From assembly GCA_964244115.1 (NCBI GenBank), contig CAXTHM010000006.1, forward strand, positions 14,707 through 78,706: 64,000 nt of DNA, read 5' to 3'. Of this stretch, positions 24,976 to 33,805 are shown one piece after another (within the stretch, counting starts at the first letter, position 1; each line of letters starts with the position of its first letter). The notes beneath the pieces were generated by a model that was not told the origin of the DNA, did no database searches, and worked only from the letters and a program-made list of their open reading frames with translations. Origin of the DNA: CADCWK01 sp964244115 (GTDB taxonomy: Bacteria > Chloroflexota > Chloroflexia > Thermomicrobiales > UBA6265). The position numbers and the translations under genes were made by a program.

Positions 24976-26832
24976 TCAGAGGCGGCGGAGGAGGAACAGG
25001 CGCTGGGGGTCGTCGCGGAGCCAGGCGTCGTAGAGGCGGGACTCGACGATCGTGTAACCGTCCCGGGGGGTGCCGCTGATGACATACGACGAGTCGGTCG
25101 GGGACCCGTAGAAGTAGACCCACCAGGGACCGCCGTAGGGTGTCCGTGAGGTGATGTTGTTATCCAGCCCGTAGGTGTAGAGCTGGTAGCCGTCCCAGGC
25201 GGCGCCGGCGTCGAGCTGCTGGTTGGTGATGCCGATACTGTTGGCGTAGCGGGCGTAATCCCAGACGGAGTCCATGTAGACGAGGTAGTCGCGGGTGCCC
25301 ATGACCGAATAGACCGCGACGGCGGCGATCATCGCCCAGCCGAGCGGCTGGAACAGCCGGCGGTCGCGCAGCGCCCAGAGGACGAGCATGATCGTCAGTG
25401 GTACGAGCGGGAGCAGGTAGCGGTCGAGCGAGTAGCCGCGCTCGATGTACTGGAAGGACGGCGGCAGGATCCCGACGACCTGGACCGCCAGCATCGCGAC
25501 GACCAGCCCGGCCCGGGAGCGCAGGACAGTTCGCGCCGAACCGATCCGGCTGGCGAGGATGGCGAGCATGAGCAGGGCGCCGAGGACCGCCGCCACCGTC
25601 AGCCAGCGCCGGAATCCCAGATCCCACAGCGCGGGACGCGAGCCGAGGACATCGGGCGGGCCGATCCCGCTCCAGCCGACGAACTGGCCGATGTAGGGCA
25701 TGAACCGGCCGAGGGACCAGAGCGAGGCAACGCCGACCAGCATGACCGCCTGCAGGCCCCAGAACACGACCCAGCCGCCGACCCGCATCCCGCCCAGGAC
25801 GCGCGGCAGCCCGAACACGGCCGGCAGGGACAGCGGCAGCGTCAGGATGCCGAGGTAGACGATCTCGATGTAGGAGAGATTGCGAAAGAGCGTCCAGGCG
25901 CCCGCCCAGCCGAGGTCAAGGGCCGCGCCGAGAAAGCCGGTCTGGACGGCCGGGACCTCATTGAAGAAGCGCAGCCAGAGGTAGTAGCCGATCAGCATCA
26001 CCGCTGTTGGACCGCCGACCCGGAGCAGCAGCAGGAGCGGGCCGAGGGTGATGCGCCAGGACCGGGACGGCCAGAGCTGCCCGGCCACGAGGAGGTAGAG
26101 CGCGACGCCGACCGGGATCAGCGCGCCCTGCTGCCGGGTGAGGAAGGCGAGCCCGGCGACCAGTGAGCCGGCGACGAGCCAGCGGTTGCCGCCGCCGAGG
26201 ACCGCGGGCCGGGTGTCGGGATCGGCGCCGTCCGGCGAGCCGGTGTCGGGGCCGCGACGGATGCCGTGGACATAACAGGCGGTGCTGATGATGAGCAGCG
26301 ACGTGAAGTAGGGGTCGGTCATGAAGGTGTAGGCGAGCGAGAAGGTCAGCGGGTTGAACAGGTAGACGGCTGTGCCGAGGGCGGCGCGTCCCTTCGTCAC
26401 GCCGAGGTCGCGGCCCAACGCATAGAGGGCGGCGGCGCCGAGGGCGACCATGACGACGGTGGCGAGGCGCATGACGCCGAGCGACATCCCGAAGACCGTC
26501 CCGAACAGGGCGCCCCAGAGGATCTGGAAGACGGCCGTCGCGGCGACCGCCGGCAGGACGGTCAGGCGGCCCTCATCGAGGAGGATCTCGACGGAGCGGG
26601 TGTAGCCCCAGTCGTCGGTCGTGGCGACGTCGAGCAGGGTTGGGACGATGAAGGCGGTCGCGGCGAAGGCGGCGAGGACGAGGAGCAGGGCGAGGTGGGT
26701 GCGGAGGTGACGGAGGGTGGCGGCGAGACCGCTCCTAAACCGGGCCGGGGTCTCGCCGCGGCTCACTCGCGGAGCGGGGCTCTCGGCCTCGGGAGGTGCT
26801 GGCAGGGATTCGGGAACCGTCGGGGCGGTCAT
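24976..26832 (-). CDS. Membrane glycosyltransferase, GT39/ArnT-like
   Basis: 618 residues with eleven or more hydrophobic helices. The first extracytoplasmic loop contains VATTDDWGYTRSVEILLDEG, the Asp-containing catalytic loop seen in GT-C enzymes of the PMT/ArnT type, and the later helices have LYALGRDLGVTKGRAALGTA. Such enzymes transfer sugars from polyprenyl phosphate to lipids or proteins outside the membrane. The downstream soluble transferase at 24128 and the GT2 gene at 27883 make this a small envelope-glycan cluster. Confidence 0.82.
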   Translation of the reverse strand: MTAPTVPESLPAPPEAESPAPRVSRGETPARFRSGLAATLRHLRTHLALLLVLAAFAATAFIVPTLLDVATTDDWGYTRSVEILLDEGRLTVLPAVAATAVFQILWGALFGTVFGMSLGVMRLATVVMVALGAAALYALGRDLGVTKGRAALGTAVYLFNPLTFSLAYTFMTDPYFTSLLIISTACYVHGIRRGPDTGSPDGADPDTRPAVLGGGNRWLVAGSLVAGLAFLTRQQGALIPVGVALYLLVAGQLWPSRSWRITLGPLLLLLRVGGPTAVMLIGYYLWLRFFNEVPAVQTGFLGAALDLGWAGAWTLFRNLSYIEIVYLGILTLPLSLPAVFGLPRVLGGMRVGGWVVFWGLQAVMLVGVASLWSLGRFMPYIGQFVGWSGIGPPDVLGSRPALWDLGFRRWLTVAAVLGALLMLAILASRIGSARTVLRSRAGLVVAMLAVQVVGILPPSFQYIERGYSLDRYLLPLVPLTIMLVLWALRDRRLFQPLGWAMIAAVAVYSVMGTRDYLVYMDSVWDYARYANSIGITNQQLDAGAAWDGYQLYTYGLDNNITSRTPYGGPWWVYFYGSPTDSSYVISGTPRDGYTIVESRLYDAWLRDDPQRLFLLRRL

Positions 26833-26970
26833 GCTGGCTGCTCCGCTCTCGGTGAGGCGACGACCATTCCGTGACGACGTGAGTCAACCGGGTGACCGGG
26901 CGCAGTGTCGAGTGGTCTGGAGTCTTGACGCAAGGGGTCGAGTTCCGGCGTCGCGCCTGGGGACGCGTGG

Positions 26971-27047
26971 CCGTCCCCTCCCCCAGCGAAGCGAGACCCC
27001 TCCCCGGCTCGCTTCGCGCTGCGCCGCTCACGCCCGGAGAGGGGCTT
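26971..27047 (+). repeat. Family A-related repeat, short form
   Basis: CCGTCCCCTCCCCCAGCGAAG ... GCGCCGCTCACGCCCGGAGAGGGG: the short variant with TCGCTTCGCGCTGCG in the middle, as also seen at 28746 and 33451. A second partial copy lies at 27096-27140. The rest of the 350-base gap before the antitoxin gene holds nothing recognisable. Confidence 0.6.
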
Positions 27048-27185
27048 TCATGGGACGGCTTCGCCTTTCTTGGTACCCCACCGCCAGTGAAGCGAGATCT
27101 CTCCCACCCCCAGAGGGCGACCGCTGATGGAGAGGGGCTTCATGCTGTCATACTACGATCCAGTTCTATCAGCAGGAGATTCGCG

Positions 27186-27461
27186 ATGCGACGACCACAT
27201 CCAGGGAGCGGGGCCATGCTGATGGTGGAGCGCGGCCAGCCGGTCGTCGCGACCCCACTGATCGAAGACGGCCGGGAAATGGTCTCCTACGCTGTGGAGA
27301 CCGGGATCGCTGCTCCGACCGATCTCACCGATTCCATGCGGGATGCCCTTAGCCTGGCCAGTGCTTGGAGTGATCTCGACTGGGATGAGGCAGTCGAAGC
27401 GCTCGACCGGATCCGCCACGAGAGCCAGCCAACCCCTCCAGTCGATCTCACGGGTCTGTGA
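27186..27461 (+). CDS. Putative antitoxin of a VapBC-type pair
   Basis: 91 residues from the ATG at 27186 with AGGAG eight bases upstream. The C-terminal half (LSLASAWSDLDWDEAVEALDRIRHESQPTPP) is acidic and helical, as expected for a toxin-neutralising tail. The N-terminus MLMVERGQPVVATPLIEDG could form a small DNA-binding or dimer fold but is not a recognised VapB domain. It overlaps the PIN toxin gene by 4 bases (GTGA), the usual arrangement for translational coupling. Confidence 0.65.
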   Translation: MRRPHPGSGAMLMVERGQPVVATPLIEDGREMVSYAVETGIAAPTDLTDSMRDALSLASAWSDLDWDEAVEALDRIRHESQPTPPVDLTGL

Positions 27462-27871
27462 GACGGTATCTCCTCGACACGACCCCATTGGCCGGCTATC
27501 TGAGGGGAATCGCGTCGGCGCGTGAGCTGATTGAGCCCTGGATTCGTCGCCAGGAAGCCGCGACGAGCATCCTCGTCTACGGCGAGATCACCGAATACAA
27601 CAAGAGCTTTCCCGATGTCATGCGCCGGCAGGAGCAGCTTCGCCGATTGCTGCGCGAGGTCTCTCCCTACATCCCCACCTTCGAGATCCTTGAGCGCTAC
27701 GCGGACGTCCGGCGTCAGTTGCGTCCCCCGCACGGACCGGGATTGATCGGGGATATCGATACGCTGATCGCCGCGACGGCGCTCGAGCACGGTCTCACCC
27801 TGGTCACGACGGACACGGATTACGCTCGCGTCCCCGGTCTTGACCTGATCCTTCTGCCACGCAAGCTATAG
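27458..27871 (+). CDS. PIN-domain ribonuclease toxin (VapC-like)
   Basis: 137 residues from the GTG that overlaps the antitoxin stop. The four acidic PIN residues are visible: Asp in RRYLLDTTPLAGYL, Glu in LVYGEITEY, Asp in LIGDIDTLIAATAL and Asp in LVTTDTDYARV. VapC toxins cleave tRNA or rRNA in the absence of their antitoxin. The protein has the length and order typical for the family. Confidence 0.85.
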   Translation: MRRYLLDTTPLAGYLRGIASARELIEPWIRRQEAATSILVYGEITEYNKSFPDVMRRQEQLRRLLREVSPYIPTFEILERYADVRRQLRPPHGPGLIGDIDTLIAATALEHGLTLVTTDTDYARVPGLDLILLPRKL

Positions 27872-27882
27872 CCACCGTGGGT

Positions 27883-28677
27883 CTACCGATCGGCGTCGCG
27901 GGGTGGGAAGGGGTGCTCGGCGCGGTCCGGGCGGTCGCGGGCCGAGCGGAGGACGGTACCCATGATGCGCTCGCTGGCCTTGATCGAGGCGCGGAGGTTG
28001 CCGCTGACCTTGCTCTCGCCGCCGGCCCGGACGCGGTAGGAGACCGGAACCTCGGCCAGGCGGAGGCCGGCCCGGGCGGCGCGGGCCATCATCTCGGTCG
28101 ACCAGCCGTAGGTCATCTCGGACATGCCGAGCGCGAGGAGCTCCTTGCGCCGAATGACGCGGAACGGACCCAAGTCGGTCGCGCGGACGCCGTAGCGGAG
28201 GCGGAGCGCCCTGGTCGCGACCCAGTTGCCGATGACCTGCTGGGGCAGCAGGGAGCCGCGCTCAGCGGTGCCGCGGGTGCGGGAGCCGGTGACGAGGTCG
28301 GCGGTGCCGGCGATGATCGGGGCGAGCAGGGCGGCGAGGTCGGCCGGGTCGTCGCTGCCGTCGCCGTCCATCTGGATGATGAGGTCGACGTCGCCGGCGG
28401 CGAGGACACCGGTGGCGCAGGCCCGGCCGTAGCCGCGCTGGGGTTCGGAGACGACGAACGCGCCGCCGGTCTCGGCCCGGGCGGCGGTGGCGTCGGTGGA
28501 GCCGTTGTCGACGACGATGACCTGGCGGATGTCGACCGGGTGGCCATCGGTGGCGAGCTGATCGATGTGAGCGTGGAGCTCGACGACGGAGTCTTCTATG
28601 GAGGCGGCCTCGTCGAGGGCCGGGATGACGACGGCGGCGGTGAGGCGGGGGCCATCATACGTTTCGGGGTGGGGCAT
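27883..28677 (-). CDS. Glycosyltransferase family 2 (dolichyl-phosphate sugar synthase-like)
   Basis: 264 residues. The GT-A motifs are clear: VVIPALDEAASIEDSV, IVVDNGSTDATAARA, the DXD-bearing IIQMDGDGSDDPADL and GVRATDLGPFRVIRRKEL. This is the pattern of polyprenyl-phosphate glucose/mannose synthases without a membrane tail. It would load a lipid carrier for the GT39-like enzyme at 24976. Confidence 0.88.
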   Translation of the reverse strand: MPHPETYDGPRLTAAVVIPALDEAASIEDSVVELHAHIDQLATDGHPVDIRQVIVVDNGSTDATAARAETGGAFVVSEPQRGYGRACATGVLAAGDVDLIIQMDGDGSDDPADLAALLAPIIAGTADLVTGSRTRGTAERGSLLPQQVIGNWVATRALRLRYGVRATDLGPFRVIRRKELLALGMSEMTYGWSTEMMARAARAGLRLAEVPVSYRVRAGGESKVSGNLRASIKASERIMGTVLRSARDRPDRAEHPFPPRDADR

Positions 28678-28745
28678 GTCGTCGGCTCCATCAGGTTTGT
28701 CGGGTCAGGCGGTGGCGGGGTCGGTTGGTCGTCGTCCGGCGTGTC

Positions 28746-28821
28746 GGTGGCGGAGCAGACCCCTCCCCCGGCCCCTCCCCGGCTCGTTTCGCGCTGCGGC
28801 GCTCACGCCCGGAGAGGGGAG
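28746..28821 (+). repeat. Family A repeat core, short form
   Basis: GGTGGCGGAGCAGACCCCTC ... CGCTCACGCCCGGAGAGGGG with a compact middle. It lies between the GT2 and epimerase genes. Confidence 0.7.
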
Positions 28822-28871
28822 ACGTCCGTTGTAACTGAGTGGGGTACGGTGGCGTAAGAGAGTCTAGGCAC

Positions 28872-30005
28872 TCATGAGTCGCGTTCGGCGGCGTTGGCGG
28901 AGCGTTTGACGATCTGCTTCTGGCGGAGGGCGCGTTCGGCCTCGGCGAAGTAGTCGGCGATGTCGCCCTGGGTGCGGATCCAGTCGAGGTAGCGGTCGAT
29001 GCCGTCGGAGAGTGTGACCTGGGGGGCGAAGCCGAGTTCGGCGATCCGGCCGATGTCGGAGATCAGGGCGCGCATCTCGCCGGGGCGGTACTCGCCGGGG
29101 ATGAGGGGCTCGATGTCCCGGCCCAGACGGTTGGCGAGCAGGCGGGCGAGATCGCCGATCTCGGCGGCGTTGCCGGTGCCGACGTTGAAGACGCGGCCGT
29201 CGGCGCGGTCGTCGGTCGCGACGAGCATGTTGGCGCGGGCGATGTCCTCGACGAAGATCAGGTCGCGGGACTGGTGGCCGTCCTCGTAGACGAGCGGCGG
29301 TCGGTCGTTCATGAGTCGAGTGCAGAAGATCGCGATCACGCCGGTGTAGGGGTTGAAGATCGACTGGCGGGGGCCGTACGTGCAGGAGTAGCGCAGGGCG
29401 ACGGCGGGGATGCCGGTCGCGCGGCCGAACGAGAGGGTGAGCTTCTCCTGGTCGGCCTTGGAGATGGCGTAGGTGTTCTCGCCGCCCATCGGGGCGTCCT
29501 CGTCGGTCGGGACGGGGGTGGCGACTTCGCCGGAGACGGGGTCGTGCATGGCGTAGTCGCCGGCGGCGAGCTGGGCGATCGGGCGGGTGGTGCCGTAGAA
29601 GTGGCCGCTGGTCGGGCCGTGGTAGGCGCCCTCGTTGTAGACGGCCTGCGAGGAGGCGACGACGATCTTCCGGATCGGCAGGTCGCGCTCGCGGATGGTC
29701 TCCAGCATCAGGGCGGTGCCGAGGGAGTTGACCTCGATGAACTTGGCGATCTCGGGCATGTAGCCGCCGTAGGCCGCCTCGTGGAAGACGATGTCGACGC
29801 CGTCGAGGGCCCGCTCCCAGGCGGCGCGGTCGCGGACGTCGCCCTCGATGAACTCGGCGTCCTCGGGCACCCAGGCGGGCTTGCCCTGGCGGTGGGTGTA
29901 GGGCTCGAGTCGGTCGAGGATGCGGACCTCCCAGCCCTGCGCCTGGGCGAGGTCGACGATGTGGGAGCCGATCAGGCCGGCGCCGCCGGTCACGAGTGCC
30001 TTCAT
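28872..30005 (-). CDS. NAD-dependent epimerase/dehydratase (extended SDR)
   Basis: 377 residues. The N-terminal Rossmann motif TGGAGLIGSHIVD, the active-site YAISKADQEKLTL (Tyr-x3-Lys) and SSQAVYNEGAYHG (Ser) are those of UDP-sugar 4-epimerase-like enzymes. The substrate is probably a nucleotide sugar, fitting the neighbouring glycosyltransferases. Length is slightly above the usual 310-340 residues because of an insert around residues 140-180. Confidence 0.88.
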   Translation of the reverse strand: MKALVTGGAGLIGSHIVDLAQAQGWEVRILDRLEPYTHRQGKPAWVPEDAEFIEGDVRDRAAWERALDGVDIVFHEAAYGGYMPEIAKFIEVNSLGTALMLETIRERDLPIRKIVVASSQAVYNEGAYHGPTSGHFYGTTRPIAQLAAGDYAMHDPVSGEVATPVPTDEDAPMGGENTYAISKADQEKLTLSFGRATGIPAVALRYSCTYGPRQSIFNPYTGVIAIFCTRLMNDRPPLVYEDGHQSRDLIFVEDIARANMLVATDDRADGRVFNVGTGNAAEIGDLARLLANRLGRDIEPLIPGEYRPGEMRALISDIGRIAELGFAPQVTLSDGIDRYLDWIRTQGDIADYFAEAERALRQKQIVKRSANAAERDS

Positions 30006-30089
30006 CTGGTTCCTGTCACCTGTTGTGTTCGGAGTCTTACGGTAAAAGGCGTCAGGCGTATGATTGTGGCATGAAATAATCGATGGACG

Positions 30090-30518
30090 TCAAGCGCTCC
30101 GCGATACGAGTGGCTGGTCGTCGTATCGAATCCAGTTCGGTCCGATCGAAAGCAGTAATCGTTGGCCGCGTGCCCATGCCCAATCGAGGGTCACCTCGAT
30201 CAGGCTGATGATCTGTTCGAGACGTTCTCGCTGCTCCGCGTACGGTCCACATAACATGATGCGGCCATACCCCGTGGTGATGGCGATATCGAAGTTGTAG
30301 CGGGGTTGCTGGATCAGTCTCATGAATCGGCGGTCGTGGCTCACGATGATCCATCCCTCCGTGCGGGCAAATGCGTCGATGTCCGGGTCGGGCGTTCCCT
30401 CAGGGAAGACTCGATTGACGTAGGCAACGTCGTAGCCGCGCACCTCGAAGACCGATCCGACGGCCTCAATGACATTGGCGTCGATCAGAAAGCGTGGCCG
30501 GTTGGGGTTTGCGTCCAT
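30090..30518 (-). CDS. DUF5615-like PIN-fold protein (pair 1 toxin-like)
   Basis: 142 residues. RFLIDANVIEAVGSVFEVRGY, DPDIDAFARTEGWIIVSHDRRFMRL and the overall length match the DUF5615/Mut7-C-like PIN fold, with Asp residues at the expected positions (LIDAN, SHDRRF). It lies 14 bases after the DUF433 gene and a similar pair occurs at 35557-36669. Together these look like toxin-antitoxin modules, as proposed for DUF433/DUF5615 pairs; toxicity is not shown here. Confidence 0.75.
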   Translation of the reverse strand: MDANPNRPRFLIDANVIEAVGSVFEVRGYDVAYVNRVFPEGTPDPDIDAFARTEGWIIVSHDRRFMRLIQQPRYNFDIAITTGYGRIMLCGPYAEQRERLEQIISLIEVTLDWAWARGQRLLLSIGPNWIRYDDQPLVSRSA

Positions 30519-30532
30519 CCCGTTGCTCTGGC

Positions 30533-31162
30533 TCAGGCGGCGGATCGTCGAGCGAGCACGGCTGTGACATCTTCGATGACCAGTGATGGGAACGCGTCGA
30601 CGATCTGACTCGCGCTGTAGCCATTACTGGCGAGTTCAAGGATCGACTCGACCGGGACACGGGTGCCACGCACGACCAGACGATTGCCCTGAACGCTTCG
30701 CCGCCGCTCCGTCTGGCCAATATCAGCGGGATCGCGCCGGCCAAGTGCTTCGCTGGCCCGCTCGGCGTCGAGCGCAACCGGTTCGATCTCGATGGCGATC
30801 GCGACCTGGCCGGGTCTGCCTGTGGAGAGCAGGGTCCCAGTGGCTGGCTCACGGAAGAGCAGGTCATTCCCTCGGACCCAGAGCCGCAGTTCCGACCAGG
30901 GCCGCTCGGCGTGGGACCGCAGGAAGTCCGCCGCCTGGCGGAGGCGCTGCAGCGAGAGTCCATGCTGGTCACGCAGGATGCCGAGCGTACGAAGTCCGAC
31001 GACATCCGCGAAGGAATACAGGGCGCCTCGGGGTGTCGCGTCGGGGTCATAGAGCACACTCGGGACGAGCACGCCGCTGCTGGCCCAATACGCGACGCGA
31101 CGCGGCGAGACGTTGGCGACTTTCGCGGCCTGTTCGGTTGTATAGGCGCTGAAGACGGCCAT
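30533..31162 (-). CDS. MerR-like HTH plus DUF433 protein (pair 1 antitoxin-like)
   Basis: 209 residues from the ATG at 31162, with AGGA eight bases upstream; an in-frame ATG at 31189 lacks a ribosome site. The N-terminus is a MerR-type winged helix (YTTEQAAKVANVSPRRVAYWASSGVL), and the C-terminus is a DUF433 domain (RLVVRGTRVPVESILELASNGYSASQIVDAFPSL). The combination suits an autorepressing antitoxin for the following PIN-fold protein. Confidence 0.8.
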   Translation of the reverse strand: MAVFSAYTTEQAAKVANVSPRRVAYWASSGVLVPSVLYDPDATPRGALYSFADVVGLRTLGILRDQHGLSLQRLRQAADFLRSHAERPWSELRLWVRGNDLLFREPATGTLLSTGRPGQVAIAIEIEPVALDAERASEALGRRDPADIGQTERRRSVQGNRLVVRGTRVPVESILELASNGYSASQIVDAFPSLVIEDVTAVLARRSAA

Positions 31163-31243
31163 CTCGTGTCCTGCTTCGACAGTATCCATCCAATGGGAAC
31201 ACTTGTACGCGTACCTGGAGGTCCCGTCAAGGGGATCGCTCGC

Positions 31244-32434
31244 CTACCCCAGATGCAGCAGCAGCCGGGCGCCAACCGTCGCGGTCACTGGCAGGGGGCG
31301 GACGGTGCGGATCATCATTCGCATGTGGGCGGGGTCGGTGAGCCAGCGCTGGGCAAGGCCTTCGGCGCGGAGCCAGGGGAGCGAGCGGCGGGCGATCCGG
31401 CGAGGGTAGGCGGCGAGGGCGTCGGCGCGGACATCGTTGGCGGTAAGGGCATGGGCGAGGATCTCGCCGGCGTGGGAGCCGGATTCGAGGGCGAAGGCGA
31501 TCCCGGCGCCGGTCAGCGGGCCGACCAGCGCCGCGGCCTCCCCGGCGACGAGCAGGCCGTCGGCGGCAAGGCGGCGGGGGCGGGGACCGAGGTCGAGCGG
31601 CCAGGTCCGGGCGCGGCCGTCGGGCTGGGCGTCGCGGAGCCAGGCGGCGGCGGGGGAGGCCGGGTCGGAGACGAACCGCTCGTAGAGGCCGTGGAGGTGC
31701 TCGTCGGCGCCGCCCTCGGTCAGGGTGCCGACACCGACGTTGGCGCCGCCGCCCGGCAGCGGGAACACCCAGCCGTAGCCGGGCAGGACCCACTCATTGA
31801 GCGTGAAGGCGATCCGGCCCGGTGGGGACGTGACGCCGGTGAAGTAGCCGCGCATGGCGATCCCGCGGGCCGGTCCGGCCGCGGGGTCCGAGGGCGGGTC
31901 GGTCAGCAAGTCCGGGGCGACGCGGCAGCCGTAGCCGCCGGCCATGACGACGGCGGAGGCGCGGAGCGTGACGTCGCCATCGGTACCCGGCACCCGGCCG
32001 GTGACGGTCCGCTCGCCACCCTGCCACGGGCCGACGCGGCGGACGGTCATCCGGCGGAGCTCGGCTCCGTCCCGGACGGCGGCGTCGACCATGGCGGCGT
32101 CGAAGACCATGCGGGGGATAACGCGGGCGTCGGAATGGGCGAGGACGCGGTGGCCGATCCGGGTCCGGGGGGCGAGGTCGAGGTCGCCGCCATCGGCGAC
32201 GAGGACGGCGCCGTCCAGCCGCGGGTAGGGGGCGAGGCTGTCCTCGGCGATCCCGAGGCGGCGGGCGAGGGCCATCGCCCGGGCGCCGATCAGGTCGCCG
32301 CAGGGTTTGTCGCGAGGGAAGTCGGCCCGGTCGAGCAGCAGGACGCGCTGGCCGGCCCGGGCGAGGCTGATGGCGGCGGCGCTGCCGGCCGGTCCGGCCC
32401 CGACGACGATGACATCCGGGTTCGGGCCGGCCAT
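31244..32434 (-). CDS. FAD-dependent geranylgeranyl reductase-like protein
   Basis: 396 residues. The FAD dinucleotide fold is at the N-terminus (VIVVGAGPAGSAAAISLARAG), followed by the GGR-family DKPCGDLIGARAM, with the Cys used by digeranylgeranyl reductases. The later DGLLVAGEAAALVGPLTGAG is the second FAD contact. Such proteins saturate isoprenoid chains of lipids, quinones or carotenoids. No isoprenoid genes are next to it. Confidence 0.87.
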   Translation of the reverse strand: MAGPNPDVIVVGAGPAGSAAAISLARAGQRVLLLDRADFPRDKPCGDLIGARAMALARRLGIAEDSLAPYPRLDGAVLVADGGDLDLAPRTRIGHRVLAHSDARVIPRMVFDAAMVDAAVRDGAELRRMTVRRVGPWQGGERTVTGRVPGTDGDVTLRASAVVMAGGYGCRVAPDLLTDPPSDPAAGPARGIAMRGYFTGVTSPPGRIAFTLNEWVLPGYGWVFPLPGGGANVGVGTLTEGGADEHLHGLYERFVSDPASPAAAWLRDAQPDGRARTWPLDLGPRPRRLAADGLLVAGEAAALVGPLTGAGIAFALESGSHAGEILAHALTANDVRADALAAYPRRIARRSLPWLRAEGLAQRWLTDPAHMRMMIRTVRPLPVTATVGARLLLHLG

Positions 32435-32532
32435 GGCGAAGGTCCTCTGGGGTGGTCCGGGATGGGGGACTGTTCAAGTCGAACTGTGTCGGTAGGCGAA
32501 CTAACGAGGGCTTGCAGTCGAAGCGCTCGTGT

Positions 32533-32627
32533 GGCGAAGGAGTCCCCACCCCCAGCCCCTCCCCTGCTCACCTGTTCGCTCACCCGCTGAAGCGGCTTCG
32601 GCTCACAGGTGCCAGGAGAGGGGAGCA
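32533..32627 (+). repeat. Family A repeat core
   Basis: Starts near GGCGAAGGAGTCCCCACCCC and ends GGTGCCAGGAGAGGGGAGCA with the CTCACCCGCTGAAGCGGCTTC middle. The rest of the 300 bases between the flavoprotein and MarR genes shows nothing further. Confidence 0.65.
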
Positions 32628-32738
32628 GATTCGTCTATCGAGGTTGGGTAGGTCGTGCGAACACTGCTGTAATGGACGGATACGCACGATCGCGTCCAGT
32701 GGACCCGCCATCCGGACGGCTATCCCGCGTTCGACAGA

Positions 32739-33296
32739 TCAGTCCGGGCTGGCATCCTCGTGATCGTCGGCGTCGGCCCGGATCAGGGATGGCCGGCTCC
32801 GGCGGCGCTTGTGGTCGAGGTCGGCCGCGATCCGGATCAGGATCGGCAGGCTCTCGCGCAGGGTCGTGAGCTCGGCGTCGCTGGCGAAGGCCATGCTGTC
32901 GAGCATCTCGCCGACGAACAGCTCCTCGATGGAGACGCTGATCGCGGTGCCCAGGTCGGTGATGCGGACGGACTGGCCGCGGCGGTCGATCGGGTCGGTC
33001 CGGCGGGAGATGAACCCGCTCGTCTCCAGCCGGACCAGCACCCGGGTGATCACGCTGGGCTGGACGCCGAAGTAGTCGGCCAGCAGCGAGGGCGAGACGG
33101 GACCGTCGGCGATCAGCCCGTAGCGGAGCCCGTAGAGGATGGCCGCCTGACGGTAGCCGACCTTGCCGTGGGGCGTCTCGAAGTCCCGCACGGCCGTGGC
33201 CCATTCCCCGAAGGAGGGCAGGACCTGGATCATCCGGGCCGCGAGGTCGCTGCGCTCGCTCCCCGACGCGACGGATGTCTGTCCCGTGTCGTCCAT
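32739..33296 (-). CDS. MarR-family transcriptional regulator
   Basis: 185 residues from the ATG at 33296, with GGAGG upstream. A winged helix is visible as VSPSLLADYFGVQPSVITRVLVRLE followed by the wing SGFISRRTDPIDRRGQSVRITDLG, which contains the DxRG motif of MarR proteins. It ends in a long helix that probably dimerises. Its target may be the neighbouring flavoprotein gene. Confidence 0.87.
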   Translation of the reverse strand: MDDTGQTSVASGSERSDLAARMIQVLPSFGEWATAVRDFETPHGKVGYRQAAILYGLRYGLIADGPVSPSLLADYFGVQPSVITRVLVRLETSGFISRRTDPIDRRGQSVRITDLGTAISVSIEELFVGEMLDSMAFASDAELTTLRESLPILIRIAADLDHKRRRSRPSLIRADADDHEDASPD

Positions 33297-33805
33297 ACGG
33301 TCCCTGCCTCCGGCCCACGAAACGGCGTTGCTGGCCTCCAAGGATACCGCGCCGGTCGTTCCTCGCCTCGGACCCTGGCGTCACGCTCCCCTTTGGCGGC
33401 GATCCACGTTCCGCGCCAGCCGTTGGTCGGGCTCAATTCGTCGGGCTGAATCCCCCAGCGGGGCGAGACCCCTGCCCGGCTCGTTGCGCGCGGCGGCGCT
33501 CACGCCCGGAGGGGGCTGTCGGGGCGCGAGTCGAATCGCCCTCGGCGAAGAGCGACCATGATCCTCGCGGTCCGGGTGTTCCGGTGAGGACGTGAGGGAC
33601 GACACCGGCGCCACACGCCCCCTGTGCTTGGCTCCGCTGGTGGCCGACCGCGACCACGCCAATCGGAGCGTCGGGTGCGAACCCAGGGTCAGCGACCGCG
33701 TCTGGGCGGTCGTCCATCGTCCCATGGTCCCGCGGACGAAACGACAGGACCGCCGCTCGACCCGCAGCGGCGGTCCTGTCGTTCGGCGGGCGATGGCGGC
33801 CACGG
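33297..33805. other. Intergenic stretch with a family A repeat and a terminator
   Basis: About 510 bases. A short family A-related copy lies at 33451-33518 (CCCCAGCGGGGCGAGACC ... CTCACGCCCGGAGGGGGC), and a long stem-loop at 33740-33783. No credible gene is seen in between. Confidence 0.6.
33740..33783 (-). terminator. Perfect 18-bp stem-loop after the ATP-grasp gene
   Basis: AACGACAGGACCGCCGCT (33740-33757) pairs perfectly with 33766-33783 around an 8-base loop. It begins 22 bases past the stop of the minus-strand ATP-grasp gene. On that strand the stem is followed by TTTCG only, so it is a terminator without a full U tract. Confidence 0.6.
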